A stretch of DNA of 64,000 bases from Macrostomum hystrix (GCA_950097015.1 CATNEN010000014.1:434001-498000); one strand, 5' to 3'. Numbered from the stretch's first letter, positions 11,561 through 26,782 are shown. The notes: generated from the letters alone by a model not told the origin. Numbers and translations are program-made.

Positions 11561-12157
11561 CTGGGATCTAAACCATTCGCTTGAGAATTTCCGGCTAATC
11601 TACCTGAACGAGTTTTTAATCGAAAGGAAATGAAGAACGGCTACAAGTTTGCGCATAAAAGACGCCTAAGTTGTCAATAACGAGTAATCATTAGTAACCA
11701 AGTTAATATTTAAACCTCAAGACAAATCGGAAAATTGGAAAATATTCTAAGTTTGAAAAATCACCTCAAATTAGTTTAGCGACAGTAAAACAAAGGTTAT
11801 AGTAGGAGACTCATTGCTTAGGCTTAGAAGTTGACATTAAATATTGCATCAGATAAAACATGGCCGCGGTCGAGGCTTAAAATTAAGAAGCATTTTATTA
11901 TTCGCCATAGGTCGCACAACAGGTGATTAGCGCTTTAAACGATAAGACAGTGCGGCAAAGTTAACATGGACATTAACATAACATTAACAACTGCCACCTG
12001 CGTTTACCAGTGGCAGCTGAAAGGGCGACCTACGAGTACATAGACATAATTTACCTTCATACTAACTCTGGGTCAAAAGACGCACAAGAAACCACCGATA
12101 CAACTAATCACAGTCCTACACTCAAGCTCCCAACTAGAATGCAAATTTTTACTTGTA

Positions 12158-15050
<2,893 letters not shown>

Positions 15051-16030
15051 GCCACAGAAAATATTTATGAGACTTTTGTAACAGTCATCCGCGCTCAAAG
15101 TCACGGAATTAAGAGCATAGTCAAGCGCATGTGATTGTATTCCATTTAAACGCTAACAACGAGCTAAACAATCGCTAATAGTTAGAGCTAATGATAAATC
15201 ATGGTTGTACATCCATTTGATTGCAAGGATCCTCCAGTTGAATCGGCTATTCCTAGAAGAGAAGAAAAACTAACACAAAAAGCATAAGAAACTAGAAAGA
15301 CAAGCACAACAAAACAAAGCAGTAGGGATAAATAGAAGAGCTAAACGAAAAGTTTTACCAGATATCTGACCAAACAAACTTTGAAGTTACATGCACACGG
15401 AGTTGAATGCGGAAAACGCGCAGTGTAAGAGAGCAAAGCGAGGATATTGCAGTAGTGAGTTGGGATGATAAGTGTTTACAGCTGTACTTGGAGTCAGCAG
15501 AAGAGATGAGAGAAACAAGGGGCCTGATTAAAAATCTGGTAAACAGAAGCTGCTCAAAGGATTAAAGTTTCAGCATCGAAAAATTCTTTAGAGACCTGAA
15601 TCTTAAAAATGTGAAAATCTGTATGAAAACCTGGTAGAAAGCCGAAATTGAGCTAACATTTTAATAAGCTAATTCTATAAGCCAAACCATTATGCGCGAC
15701 AAGACAGGTAAAACTTTTATAATGCTAACAGATGGGCACAAGAACTGGAACGGTTTATGGTTATTTGACACTGCTACGAACGGCTCACAAATTTTTGTTT
15801 GCCAATCCAGCTGTAAGGTCAGGCCAGCCGACAGAACAATCTTAGCTTGACGAACTGAACTTACCTTATCGCCACAGTAGAGTCTCGTACATAAAAACTA
15901 AATGTAGTCATTGAGGTGATAACCGCCTATTAAGGATCACCCAGCGCGGTTAGTAGTGAGTGAATAAAAACAGTAAGTATTCATTGATCAAATAGCATAG
16001 GAAAAAAATCAGAAATAAAATCAGCTGATA
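15051..16030. other. AT-rich spacer, no gene seen
   Basis: About 1 kb of A-rich unique sequence between the 62-bp and 88-bp arrays. No exon-like frame, RNA gene or mobile-element signature is apparent. Confidence 0.6.
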
Positions 16031-16034
16031 AAAT

Positions 16035-16922
16035 TTGCAATTACGTAAAAACTAGCTGAGAATCAAATCAGGACTAAAATCTACCATTTACTGAAAATTG
16101 CTATTCAAAAAGACTATCAGGTTTGCAATTAAGTAAAAACTAGCTGAGAATCAAATCAGGACTAAAATCTACCATTTACTGAAAATTGCTATTCAAAAAG
16201 ACTATCATGTTTGCAATTAAGTAAAAACTAGCTGAGAATCAAATCATGACTAAAATCTACCATTTACTGAAAATTGCTATTCAAAAAGACTATCAGGTTT
16301 GCAATTACGTAAAAACTAGCTGAGAATCAAATCAGGACTAAAATCTACCATTTACTGAAAATTGCTATTCAAAAAGACTATCAGGTTTGCAATTACGTAA
16401 AAACTAGCTGAGAATCAAATCAGGACTAAAATCTACCATTTACTGAAAATTGCTATTCAAAAAGACTATCAGGTTTGCAATTAAGTAAAAACTAGCTGAG
16501 AATCAAATCAGGACTAAAATCTACCATTTACTGAAAATTGCTATTCAAAAAGACTATCAGGTTTGCAATTACGTAAAAACTAGCTGAGAATCAAATCAGG
16601 ACTAAAATCTACCATTTACTGAAAATTGCTATTCAAAAAGACTATCAGGTTTGCAATTAAGTAAAAACTAGCTGAGAATCAAATCAGGACTAAAATCTAC
16701 CATTTACTGAAAATTGCTATTCAAAAAGACTATCATGTTTGCAATTAAGTAAAAACTAGCTGAGAATCAAATCAGGACTAAAATCTACCATTTACTGAAA
16801 ATTGCTATTCAAAAAGACTATCAGGTTTGCAATTACGTAAAAACTAGCTGAGAATCAAATCAGGACTAAAATCTACCATTTACTGAAAATTGCTATTCAA
16901 AAAGACTATCATGTTTGCAATT
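16035..16922. repeat. 88 bp minisatellite
   Basis: Ten units of AT-rich sequence starting GTTTGCAATTAAGTAAAAAC and ending ATTCAAAAAGACTATCAG. Variation is limited to AAGTAAAA/ACGTAAAA and ATCAGG/ATCATG. It lies downstream of the zinc-finger gene; the remaining 320 bp up to that gene hold no visible feature. Confidence 0.97.
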
Positions 16923-17243
16923 CGGTATTCATGAAATCGAATTGACAGCTAAGCAAAACACGACGCAAAGCAATTGATGCCTTTCAATGATAACTAATAA
17001 ATTGGCAATAATTTTGGAATTCAAGAGAGATTTCTGAAGCATAAAATGTAAAATAAATAAGATAACGCATTTGTAACAACTGCAGAATAAAAAATATCTC
17101 AAATAAAAAGTTAAAATTGTGCAGCTAAATATATTAACTGCGAATTAAACGTCCTAGTCTGCTAAACTGGCAGCATAGTCAGCTATAAAAAGACGAATTA
17201 GCAGACTAGCTTTTAGAGTACACCGTGATCGAGCTGGCGATCA

Positions 17244-19223
17244 TTACCACACAATGAACGAAGACTCGCCAGAGGCAGTGACCCGGCGAGCCATGAGCCG
17301 GCAGGCTTGGGAGTCAGCCGCATCGCCGGGTCGGTGCGTCAAGGGCGAGCAGCAGGATGGTACATCAGGTGGAAGCAGCTTCCGCTCCCAAGGTAGCACG
17401 AACGGATTTCGGTTGAGATCGGTGGCCGGGAGAAAGGAAAGAGCAGAAGAGGCGGGAACTGCGGGCCCAGTAAACACTGCGGCGGACAAGTCTGTTCCTG
17501 AGCTGATTTCCGCAATGCAAGAATTCACGCGCCTGATGGAAGCCACCGACTGTCCGCCTGAGGTAACAGGCAGCATGAGCTTGCGCCGCTTTACCCCATA
17601 CCTGCCACGGTAAACAATGCTGGCAGTTTTGAACACAGGCCTTGGAGTCCAGCACAGGTAATTCGGATTGTTGCATCCGGACTCAACAGGAGTCACTGAG
17701 CCAGTACTGAGATCGGCGGGCGAGTTAGTCAGTGACTGAAGGCTGCCACCGCTACTGCTGCTGTTGCTGCTGCTACTAGTTGTGGTGGAGAGACTGCTGC
17801 TGACACAGGATGGCAGCAGACTGGGAGCATTTGCTGTTGTCTGCTTAGACAGTGGCGTAGCGGAAAAGCACTTGGCTTTCTTAGTCTGATCGCTGATGTT
17901 AGCCGCATGTAACCTTTGAATGTGCCGCTTCAATGAAGATGTGCTAGAAAAAATGCCGCTGCAGATTTCGCATTCTTTTTGTCTTTTTTTAATTGAAACT
18001 GGCGCAGACTTGCCTTTGACAGTCTTTTTAGACGCTTTAACAGGGGATACTACTGATTTAGTCACTTTTGACTTCTTGGGCATTGTCTTCTCAGTGTCAG
18101 AGGTCAAAAATGTACGCGCACCTTTGGTACTAGAACTGGGATTAACTTTAGACTTGAGAAGAAACTCATTGAAGTCAATCTCGACTTTTTGATTTAACTC
18201 AGTAGACTGGGAGTTTGATTGTGTACGATCGACAGTATCATTAGCTTGTCTATGTTTGACTTTGCTTGGTATGTTTGGCTTGTTAGACCTGCGCTGCGGC
18301 TTGTTCGGTCTACCAGCTTTGGGAGGTTCAGATGAAATATTGCCAACCTGAAGCTTCCTGTGAGCAATAGACTGCCTGTTACCTTTAATCTTTGATACAT
18401 CAGAATGATTCCTTCTATTGTGTCTGTAGAGCGATGATCGAGTGGCGAAGGAGCGCTTGCATGGAAAGCAGAACTTTTCCTTGCTGATACCAGGCTTTTC
18501 TGCTTTTGTTTTGAATACAGAGCCCACCAATTTTGTTTTGGCCTCCGAAAAAGCAGGGTTGGACCCATTGCAGAATGACGCAGATGCAGAAGTGCTTGAA
18601 GAAGGTGCAACAGTCTTAGCAGCAGCTACAATTAAACTGCGACTGCCTTGAAGACGGCAACTTTGCTTAAGATGCCGAGCTAGACTTATCTTGTGACGAT
18701 AGGACTTGCAGCAGTGATTGCAAGTGAAAACCGGTTCATTTGATTCACCTGCTTCAGCTACCTTGCCATCCTTTAGAGCATCTATAGCTTCTGTGAATTG
18801 GACTTTAGAAGGTGCGGCACACTGGCCAGGCTGGTCCGAACATGCCACGGCAGCTCCATCAGCTTGGCTTTTCTTATCTGCACTGCTGTCTGGCATGGCT
18901 TTGCAAAGCTTTGTCAAGCGGCGCCTGTTAGCAGTCCTACTGCCTGTGCCTTTGCTGCTAGCTGGCTCTTCAGCTGTGACTTCAATAAGTCCTTGCAAGA
19001 ACTTTGCAGCCGGTGACAGTGCCTTCTGCCTTTTTGACTTGCACACGGCCGGTCTAGAAGTTCCCTGTCTATCATGACAGGTGAGGTGACTGCTCAGGCA
19101 CTGGCTGCTGCGGAACACCGTCCGGCACAGGCGGCAGCTGTAGCTCCGCTTCGTAGAATTAGTCAGCTTGGAATTCACCCTTCTGTGAAGCTGGTCTCTG
19201 ACCTTCGGCAACTTGGCTAGCAT
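17244..19223 (-). CDS. C2H2 zinc-finger protein, four separated fingers
   Basis: A single long exon of 659 codons from the ATG at 19223 to TAA at 17244-17246. The frame stays open upstream to a stop near 19385, and a TTTCAG acceptor lies 24 nt before the ATG, so either this is the start or a short upstream exon exists. Four fingers: CRLC...HLTCH (residues ~30-50), CNHC...HLKQSC (~168, CCHC type), CFPC...HNRRNH (~251) and CEIC...HIQRLH (~418). The fingers are isolated, not in a TGEKP-linked array, and linkers are rich in Lys, Ser, Thr and Pro, with a Ser-rich low-complexity run after finger 4. The CCHC finger and spacing resemble transcription-regulator or chromatin proteins of the isolated-finger kind. 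No orthologue recognised; presumably nuclear and nucleic-acid binding. Confidence 0.85.
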   Translation of the reverse strand: MLAKLPKVRDQLHRRVNSKLTNSTKRSYSCRLCRTVFRSSQCLSSHLTCHDRQGTSRPAVCKSKRQKALSPAAKFLQGLIEVTAEEPASSKGTGSRTANRRRLTKLCKAMPDSSADKKSQADGAAVACSDQPGQCAAPSKVQFTEAIDALKDGKVAEAGESNEPVFTCNHCCKSYRHKISLARHLKQSCRLQGSRSLIVAAAKTVAPSSSTSASASFCNGSNPAFSEAKTKLVGSVFKTKAEKPGISKEKFCFPCKRSFATRSSLYRHNRRNHSDVSKIKGNRQSIAHRKLQVGNISSEPPKAGRPNKPQRRSNKPNIPSKVKHRQANDTVDRTQSNSQSTELNQKVEIDFNEFLLKSKVNPSSSTKGARTFLTSDTEKTMPKKSKVTKSVVSPVKASKKTVKGKSAPVSIKKRQKECEICSGIFSSTSSLKRHIQRLHAANISDQTKKAKCFSATPLSKQTTANAPSLLPSCVSSSLSTTTSSSSNSSSSGGSLQSLTNSPADLSTGSVTPVESGCNNPNYLCWTPRPVFKTASIVYRGRYGVKRRKLMLPVTSGGQSVASIRRVNSCIAEISSGTDLSAAVFTGPAVPASSALSFLPATDLNRNPFVLPWERKLLPPDVPSCCSPLTHRPGDAADSQACRLMARRVTASGESSFIVW

Positions 19224-19842
19224 TGAAGTGTATTTTGTGTGGGGCGCTGAAATCGGTCCAGCATGCCGAGCATAAACCTTTATTCGCAACGGCGACAAGG
19301 CTGAAATTGTAGAGCAAAATGCAATGGCACCTTTATCAACAGAGTAAGCTGTATTTTTCTCCGAAAATGATTTCAAGCACAATTATGCACAAAGTGCCCA
19401 AAACCGATGTCTAAAATACTTAACCTGTCCTGTTCCTGTCGGGTAAATTAAGGACACTGCGGGGAAAGCCCGTTTTTTTCAATCGCAGGTGTGGAGGAAA
19501 GAGCAGCAGACCACGCGAGCGTGTCCCTGAATAATACATCAATAATTAAGATCCAGAAAGTGAAAATATATTCTGAGCAGCCTACAGATAAATTTCACTT
19601 TCGTACGCTAGTTGCTAATCACTTAAAAAAATAAGCAAAGACTTATGAAACAAATATTTTTTGATGATTTGTTAAACAGTCGACAACAGAAAACTGGTTT
19701 ATAGTCGAGTAGGCGGTGCTAGGAGGCGACTTGAGCATAGTGGGAACCAAAGTGGTAAAAAATCAGCAGCGAAAATAGCTAAATGCAACTGTCAGCCTCT
19801 TTCTCTGTGATCCCAAATCGAATAAGGCTAGCAGTCGCATGC

Positions 19843-20939
19843 TCAGGTATAAAGCGAACAGGTGTCCTCGGCACGGAGCTGCCTGCACAGCAGCCGCATG
19901 ACCTGCTGAGAGTTCTTTGGCCAGCTGGGCCGGCAGTAGCGCAGCGGCTCGCAGGTCAGGACAGGGGCAAACGCGGACATTGCCGCCAAGTCAGGGGCAA
20001 CGAGCTGGCGCCTAGGCACAGTGGTGGCGCAATCACAGCTGTCATCATCGACGTACGCGACGAAAGCGACGGCAGGGACGCGGCGCATCTGGCACACGCT
20101 AAGCAGTTGGGCGGGTAGCCCCGTCAGCAGGTTCGGCGGCTCGAGCTGCGGCACGGCCGCTGTACCAGCCGACCTGAGGGTTTGATTCATCGAATTCACC
20201 ATCGGCTTGAGTCACTATCGCTGCCACATGGCTGGGATAACGCCTCAACTCACCTGCCCTGTCCCAGCATGGCGCTGGTGCGCAGGCAGCGCAGCAGGGG
20301 GCCGGTCAGCGAAGAGGCTGGCTCTGCCGATTGAAAACTGGAAAGCGGCTGCGTGCCCAACACAGCCAGGTCGAGTGACTCTGCGTCCAGCACCGACAGT
20401 AGCAGCTCGGTGAACTCATGACAGTCGGCTGGCGCAACCGGAGCTGCAGCGTGGCAGATCAGCACCTGCGGAGCAAGGCGGCTAAATAGCAGAATGAGCC
20501 AAGCCACACAGCAACCAGCCGAGCTGCATAGCAACCAGCTTACCTGTGGGTTGCACTTTAGCCGATAAAAGAAACAGTTTAAGTCGCCGAGAGCGGTCTG
20601 TCCGAGACTGTTAGCCAGGCCGGCATCAGGGAAGCCGCAGCTGATAAGACCCAGAATCTCGCCATCATCGCCCTGCACGTGGGCAGTGAGGAATCCACAG
20701 GCAGCGGGTCCGACACCAACAATAAGGGTGCTGCAGTTGAGCGCACCACGGTCGCTGGCTGCTATCTCCTGACGAGCGTCAGGACCGAGCCGCAACACAC
20801 AAGTCCCAGCGGCAACTGGGCCACTACAGGCGCGGCCGCCGCAGTCCTCATCGTCGGCCTCCCAGTCCGAGTCCTCCGAGTCGTCCACGGCGCGAGAGAA
20901 CTCGGGCAGCCGTTTGGGAAACGGACTATCAGCTGCCAT
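19843..20939 (-). CDS. PSMG1: Proteasome assembly chaperone 1 (PSMG1/PAC1), 3 exons
   Basis: Exons 20939..20544, 20465..20254 and 20173..19843 join to about 312 residues (human 288). PAC1 pairs with PAC2 and scaffolds assembly of the 20S proteasome alpha ring. Similarity is moderate but ordered: an acidic N-terminus (DDSEDSDWEADDEDC), LIVGVGPAACGFLTAHV matching the family IIAIGNNAVAFLSS region, CFFYRLKCNPQ matching VFYHLKSNP, PLLRCLRTS matching PFLRALKT, and EPPNLLTGLPAQLLSVCQMR with VPAVAFVAYVD matching the C-terminal block. Introns are 78 and 80 bp, both with CAG/GT on each side. The start ATG follows CCACAG by 13 nt. Clean splicing restores the frame exactly, which supports the model. Confidence 0.85.
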
Positions 20940-21414
20940 GGTGATTTACCGGCTGTGGAATTTAATTGCAGATCGAGTTTTTCTAGCAATTAACAACATA
21001 GATCTGGAATCGTCCCTTTGCAGCACACACACAATGACTGCTGCCTCTTGCCATTATTAATGGCAGACACCTTGGCCATGCAAATATATCGGCACTAACC
21101 TAATTTCAGAGTATCAATTATGTATCTTAATGTTGGAATTAGTATATACTCATCCCTTGTCATCCAAGTCATCCCTTGGCAAGGGATAGGGCTAATGGGA
21201 GCTAGTGCTTTAGACAATGTTTACTATCACTTAATGTGAACATCACTTAATATATGCTTATGCTTGGAAAATGTTAATTACTACATGTTTGTTGTAAAGT
21301 TTTTTCATGTTTTTTGCCATATGCTGACATTAGCCTACATGTAATTAGATAGCATCGTAGAAATAAAAAATTTACTACAGCTAATAATCAGCAAGGCCAT
21401 GAAGAAACATAAAG

Positions 21415-21568
21415 CCCGATTAATTAATATTCATTTTAATAACCAAATAAATATTGCTCAATATTGGAAAAGCAGGCTTCGTGCCTGAGCCAAGTATAAG
21501 TCTACAACAACTGTATTCACTGATTGATCTGAAGAATGTACGTAAATTCACGGCCATGAGCTCATATA
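21415..21568 (+). repeat. Left arm of ~155 bp inverted repeat
   Basis: Starts CCCGATTAATTAATATTC and runs to GAGCTCATATA. It matches the reverse complement of 24038-24193 at roughly 90 percent or better with a few 1-2 bp differences. The spacer is about 2.5 kb. It could be the terminal inverted repeats of a non-coding DNA transposon or two opposed copies of a short element; flanking 6-8 bp show no target-site duplication. Confidence 0.85.
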
Positions 21569-24037
21569 CTCGTAGTTACCTGGTTTATATAAATAAAATA
21601 TAGATTAAATATAAATATTTAATCTAATTATTTACCATTATAACTATCTATATGAGATAGGCCTCGTTTTATTCCTAGAAATATTTTCCCGCGAAATTAG
21701 TATTTTGTTTGTTTAAATGCACCAAATTTGTTTAAATGCACCGATTTGTTTAAATGCACCGAAAATAAAATGTTTTAATAAAGTTGCAGAGGTGAGGAGG
21801 GGAGAAGAGATTTTTACTATAAATACATGAGCAGACTAAATCGAAAAACTAACTTGTACCACCTCGATTGGGAAAAGAGTTCAAAGTAAAGAAAAGCTTG
21901 AATCTTGAAGTGTTCGTGTTAAAGTTATTTGAGAAATAAAATTGTGAAAGAAAAGTAAATAGAGTGAAGAAAAAGCTATAAATCTAGATCCACTGGTAAA
22001 GCCCAGAAGACGGACTGAAGAGTAAATTGAAGGTTAACTGAATAACAATTGAAGAAGTGATAAAGACTGATAAAGACAGATAAAGACGGATAAAGACAGA
22101 TAAAGATGGATAAAGACTGATAAAGACAGATAAAGATTGATACAAAGTACTTATAGAAATAATACAGTAAAGTTATAAGTAGAAGGGAATATAGAGGAGA
22201 GATACCAGCCATATTGAAAGTATAACACTACCATATTGAATACATAAACGCTACCAATTGAATTTGAAATAAGAAAGTGTATAAAGCGAATAAAGTAAAG
22301 ACATTTATAAGATTGACATAAAGACAGTACTTGAATAAAGTGAATAAGAAAAGAAGCCTATAACAACTTTGGTGGCATATTAAATAATTATAAGTACAAC
22401 TTTAGTAACAGCAGTTGGATCGTTAATTTCCACCTGCAACAACTTTGGTGACATTCAGTGGAATCTTAAATATTATAAAATAGCCCTACAACAACTTTGG
22501 TGGCATCATTGGGATAAATACATAACAAATAAATTAGGCCTACAACATATATATAGTTATCCATATACCTGGATAGATAATGGTTATAGCCCTCTCTAAT
22601 TGGCCCTTGATTAAATCTAAGAGTTTGATTTACTAACTACTTCTTTTCTGGTATTCACTAGGCTGTAGGGCTAGCTAGCTGGCTCAGGAGTTTTGACGAC
22701 TCCTGAGCACACACACACACACAGATACTGTATGCAAGCATATGCTGACACCCATATTCAGGAAGGTGGCAGTTTGGTTGAAAAATTCTGGCACACAGAG
22801 ACAATTTTTTGGCACACATTGGCATACGACAGCACAAAACAATGCACAGTGGATGGACACAGGAGGACATCAGCACATGGCAGCAGGTGCCGCCGTCGCC
22901 ATGCCACATGCAGTGTTTACCATGAAAATATAAGTTGTTACTTGTTACAGTACACTATTAACTGTTCTATCTAGTGTGACATTGCATTCTTGCAAATTAA
23001 ACATTTGCATTTTCTCTTTTATATTAAATTTATAATAAAAAAGGTCTTTTATTGTTGCAAGGCAGGTAGTGACAGGCACAACAGCACACACGAGGGTTTA
23101 TGTACCAGCGCACTGTGCACACAAGGGTTTTTGTGTCTGTGCATGGCACACAATTTTGGGAGAGACAAAAATTTGCTCCAGCGCACACTCTGCCACCTTC
23201 CTGACTATGGGCTGACACAAGTGTGTACATCTGCCCAGACTTTCTCATTGTGCCTTAAAGGTAGGCCCTCACAGGGTGTAAATTTCTCAAATAAATGTGG
23301 CCCCATCATGAAATCAAGATTATGGGCATTGGTGCAGAGGTAAATGTGTTATCACTCTGTCACCAACCCTATACCTCATTAGGCTACTGAATCACTCAAA
23401 GATTTAGGTTGGAAGTATTTTTGCTTTGTATGAGTTTCATATCTTAGCCACAGAAAAATTAAATATTAACACATAAATATAGAAAATATTGACACGTTGT
23501 GATTATCTATTTCATTATACAACTCTGTTTCTGTTTTTCTACTTATTTAATGATTATGATTGTGTAGTGCTGTTTGCTTTAAAGTTTAAAGTTGCACTTT
23601 ATTGCAGAAATACATAGCTAGGACTAGGTCCACATAGATATTTATTGAAGGCCTAGTTTTGAGGATAGCGTTTAGAAGTGACGTAAACCATGTAGGATCT
23701 CGTGCAGGATAAGTTATAAGTTTTAAGTTATAAGACGACTTATTGTCATTTGTCATAGATCCATACAGTTCTAAGGAAATCTAATTTGAAATCACAATAT
23801 TCTTTTAAACAAAAAGAAAGTTGGCATCAAGCATTTAAAACTAAAATGATTTATTTGCTTTATTACAGAATGAATATTTCGCTTAATTTAATAATTTCTG
23901 GTACAATAAATAAAAGCTCGCTTCTTTCTATTTAAGTTCTGAGTAATTCGCGACATCGGGAAAGCGCAGCTTTTTCTATTCTAGACAATTCTTTACATTT
24001 TTTCATTTTAAGACCCCGAGTGGCGGGGTACGGCTAA

Positions 24038-24193
24038 CTATATGAGCTCGTGGCCGTGAATTTACGTACATTCATTCAGATCAATCAGTGAATACAGTTG
24101 TTGTAGACTTAAACGTGGCTCAGGCACGAAGCCTGCTTTTCCAATATTGAGCGATATTTATTTGGTTATCAAAACGAATATTAATTTATCGGG
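24038..24193 (-). repeat. Right arm of ~155 bp inverted repeat
   Basis: Reverse-complement partner of 21415-21568, including the shared block GCAGGCTTCGTGCCTGAGCC and the CTACAACAACTGTATTCACT block. Confidence 0.85.
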
Positions 24194-24399
24194 ACTGTTC
24201 AAATTAAAATTTGTACGAAAGAGTGAAAACGAGCATTGACGAAAAATATAAAAAGCGAATTTATTATAGTAAAATTACGAGACACGATGGAGCATTAGCA
24301 GCAAAAGCGTAGTTTATTGCATAAAATTATTGCATAAAATTAGCATTAAATACAATAAACATAATAAATAAAATTATTTTGCGCAAAAGAAGGAACTAT

Positions 24400-24710
24400 G
24401 AAAGGATCAGCGCAGGAACGGTTAAAAAGGCAGAAGGAAAACAACAAAGAAACAGGAAAACAATAAAAAAACAAAAAGAAAGAAAGAAAGAAGACAATCA
24501 GAATAGGACAGACCAGGGGAAAGAGAGAAAGCAGCTGAAGGAGAAAAAGTATGACGACAAGAAAAGTAAAAGAGAAGGGAATCACAAGAACAGAAAAGCG
24601 AATGGGGAGAGAGAGGAGGAATGGAGGAGAAAAAGGACAGCACAAGGGAGGGAGCGAGGAACAGACAGGGTACCACCAGGAGAGAGTACCACGAAAGTTA
24701 GCAAACGTTA
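24400..24710. other. Strand-asymmetric polypurine tract
   Basis: The plus strand is strongly enriched in A and G over about 300 bp (runs such as GAAAGAAAGAAAGAAGACAA and GAGAGAGAGGAGGAATGGAG). The Lys/Arg/Glu-rich frame through it is explained by the base composition alone. Confidence 0.75.
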
Positions 24711-25739
24711 AATTTCCGAGCGAAACATTTTAACAAAAAATGATACTGCTCAAACCCAGTGCGCAGTTTTTATTTTATATTCTAGTTTGTCCAGCGCCGT
24801 CATTTTGGCTTTGTTTTTTCTTGTATCATTAATGAAAAAGTGCTCACAGAGCCATTATTTATTTACATGCCTATAAATATGTATACCGGTACTAACGGAG
24901 CTTACTTTTCTGGTCTGTTATTTCGAGTCTCCAAAAAATTGAGACTAGCATCAACGCCACAGGACAACTGAAGTAGCTATATAGACCATGTTTCTTTTTA
25001 CGCCTTAGATTTTTAATGCATACATTTCTTAATATATAAATGAGCGCTGTTGTGTGGAGAAAACAAATGAAAAAATAAAACTGCACTAATCATGACTGCG
25101 CCCAAAATATTAAAGTCTCAGGCGACTCTGGAAGCGAATAAATTGCGTTCAAGCTAACTCGGCTCTAGATCTACCCAGGCTTCTCGCAGAAAAGTTTCCC
25201 ATTGAGCTTTGCCCACGAAACCATCCGAGAAAATCAATCAATCAGCAACAATTGAACGATGTTGCAAGAGCTCCAAATTTAATTTAAGTACGAGCAAGCA
25301 GGGCTCAAGCGGTGCTCAAAGGTTTTATTAGGGCTGTAATAGATTACTCAAAGGTATAGTATAGAAAAGAAAATTAAAAACTAAAAAATAGAAGTACTGG
25401 AAATTGCACAAAACTTGTTGCAAGCACATGCAGGCTTTAATTTCATGTCAATTGCTTCTAAACATGGATGAGCTGTCAGGATCTTGCTTTGGCCACAGCA
25501 AAATTTACTTTAATACGTGCGATTCATTTTCGCAAATTGATTGTATAACATATTGAAGGCATGTTCTACTCTTGCTAAGGTATAAAAAAGCTAAAAAATC
25601 AGATTCGGGATCTGTGCGGGTCAACAAATTTCTCCTAAAGTCTGTCAGTTGCAGAAATTTGGAGAAAAAAGAGAAAATGAAGACTAAACACTCGGATGAG
25701 ATCCTCAATCCGCTCCTCCACCAACCCCCAAATCGCAGT

Positions 25740-25979
25740 CTAGCTTCTCCTCCTTCTGTCCTTGCCCGACAGCTTCATGTAGGCGGTGATTCCAGCCCAG
25801 ATGAAGAAAAGGATAGAGTACAGAATGGGCAGCGTCACTCCCAGATGAAACCAGGGGTTGAAGTCGCCGGTGTCGTAGTGAATGTACAGGTCCGGCTTCG
25901 TCTGGCCCATCTGGTAGGTGACGCCGCGCACGGGGCCGAGCAGTGAGCCGAGCAGCAGTAGACAAATCAGCGAGCGCAT
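25740..25979 (-). CDS. Small single-pass membrane protein, 79 residues
   Basis: One exon from ATG 25979 to TAG 25740. Residues 1-20 (MRSLICLLLLGSLLGPVRG) form a signal peptide or first membrane helix, followed by about 25 residues of likely lumenal sequence (MGQTKPDLYIHYDTGDFNPW), a hydrophobic helix (LPILYSILFFIWAGITAYM) and a basic tail (KLSGKDRRRRS). This gives type I topology by the positive-inside rule. GC-rich codons contrast with the AT-rich surroundings and resemble the other host genes. A CTCGCAG acceptor lies 19 nt before the ATG, so the 46-bp array upstream may be in a 5' intron. I do not recognise the family; it resembles small integral membrane proteins in size only. Confidence 0.6.
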   Translation of the reverse strand: MRSLICLLLLGSLLGPVRGVTYQMGQTKPDLYIHYDTGDFNPWFHLGVTLPILYSILFFIWAGITAYMKLSGKDRRRRS

Positions 25980-26086
25980 GTCGACCAGTTTCTTTTGCCT
26001 GCGAGATGAGGTTGGTACCTATGAGCATACGAGCTTGTGGGTTGCAACGATTGAGGCAAATGATCCTATCTAACTTGCCCGCGGAG

Positions 26087-26782
26087 CGCAAGGGAGCAGC
26101 CTGAAGGAACGGAAGAAATGGGGAACCACGCACACCTAGAGCAGCCCTGAAGGAATGGAAGAAATGGGGAACCGCGCACTCCTAGAGCAGCCCTGAAGGA
26201 ATGGAAGAAATGGGGAACCGCGCACTCCTAGAGCAGCCCTGAAGGAATGGAAGAAATGGGGAACCGCGCACACCTAGAGCAGCCCTGAAGGAATGGAAGA
26301 AATGGGGAACCGCGCACACCTAGAGCAGCCCTGAAGGAATGGAAGAAATGGGGAACCGCGCACTCCTAGAGCAGCCCTGAAGGAATGGAAGAAATGGGGA
26401 ACCGCGCACACCTAGAGCAGCCCTGAAGGAATGGAAGAAATGGGGAACCGCGCACACCTAGAGCAGCCCTGAAGGAATGGAAGAAATGGGGAACCGCGCA
26501 CACCTAGAGCAGCCCTGAAGGAATGGAAGAAATGGGGAACCGCGCACACCTAGAGCAGCCCTGAAGGAATGGAAGAAATGGGGAACCGCGCACTCCTAGA
26601 GCAGCCCTGAAGGAATGGAAGAAATGGGGAACCGCGCACACCTAGAGCAGCCCTGAAGGAATGGAAGAAATGGGGAACCGCGCACTCCTAGAGCAGCCCT
26701 GAAGGAATGGAAGAAATGGGGAACCGCGCACACCTAGAGCAGCCCTGAAGGAATGGAAGAAATGGGGAACCGCGCACACCTG
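26087..26782. repeat. 46 bp minisatellite
   Basis: About 15 units of GCAGCCCTGAAGGAATGGAA then GAAATGGGGAACCGCGCACACCTAGA, with ACACC/ACTCC the main variant. It lies 110 bp upstream of the small membrane protein gene. Confidence 0.97.

Larger units (their letters stand above)
21000..25700. other. AT-rich, repeat-bearing intergenic region without a gene
   Basis: About 4.7 kb of AT-rich sequence. It holds a perfect palindrome at 21601-21626, three GTTTAAATGCACC units near 21711-21760, a GATAAAGACA short tandem repeat (22060-22140), four CAACTTTGGTGRCAT motifs (22365-22510), a CA run at 22711, a purine-rich stretch (24400-24710), and the inverted repeat pair listed separately. No exon with convincing coding character was found. 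Confidence 0.6.

Noticed and set aside
17254-17613. Plus-strand frames antisense to the zinc-finger gene
   Set aside because: Shadows of the zinc-finger exon, whose minus-strand frame carries four proper C2H2 motifs.
22365-22510. LTR retrotransposon leader
   Set aside because: CAACTTTGGTGRCAT recurs four times in a row with no gag/pol frame and no direct LTR pair; kept only as a remark under the inverted-repeat finding.
24379-24711. Lys/Arg/Glu-rich 110-codon frame
   Set aside because: Explained by polypurine composition; no start context, intron or homology.
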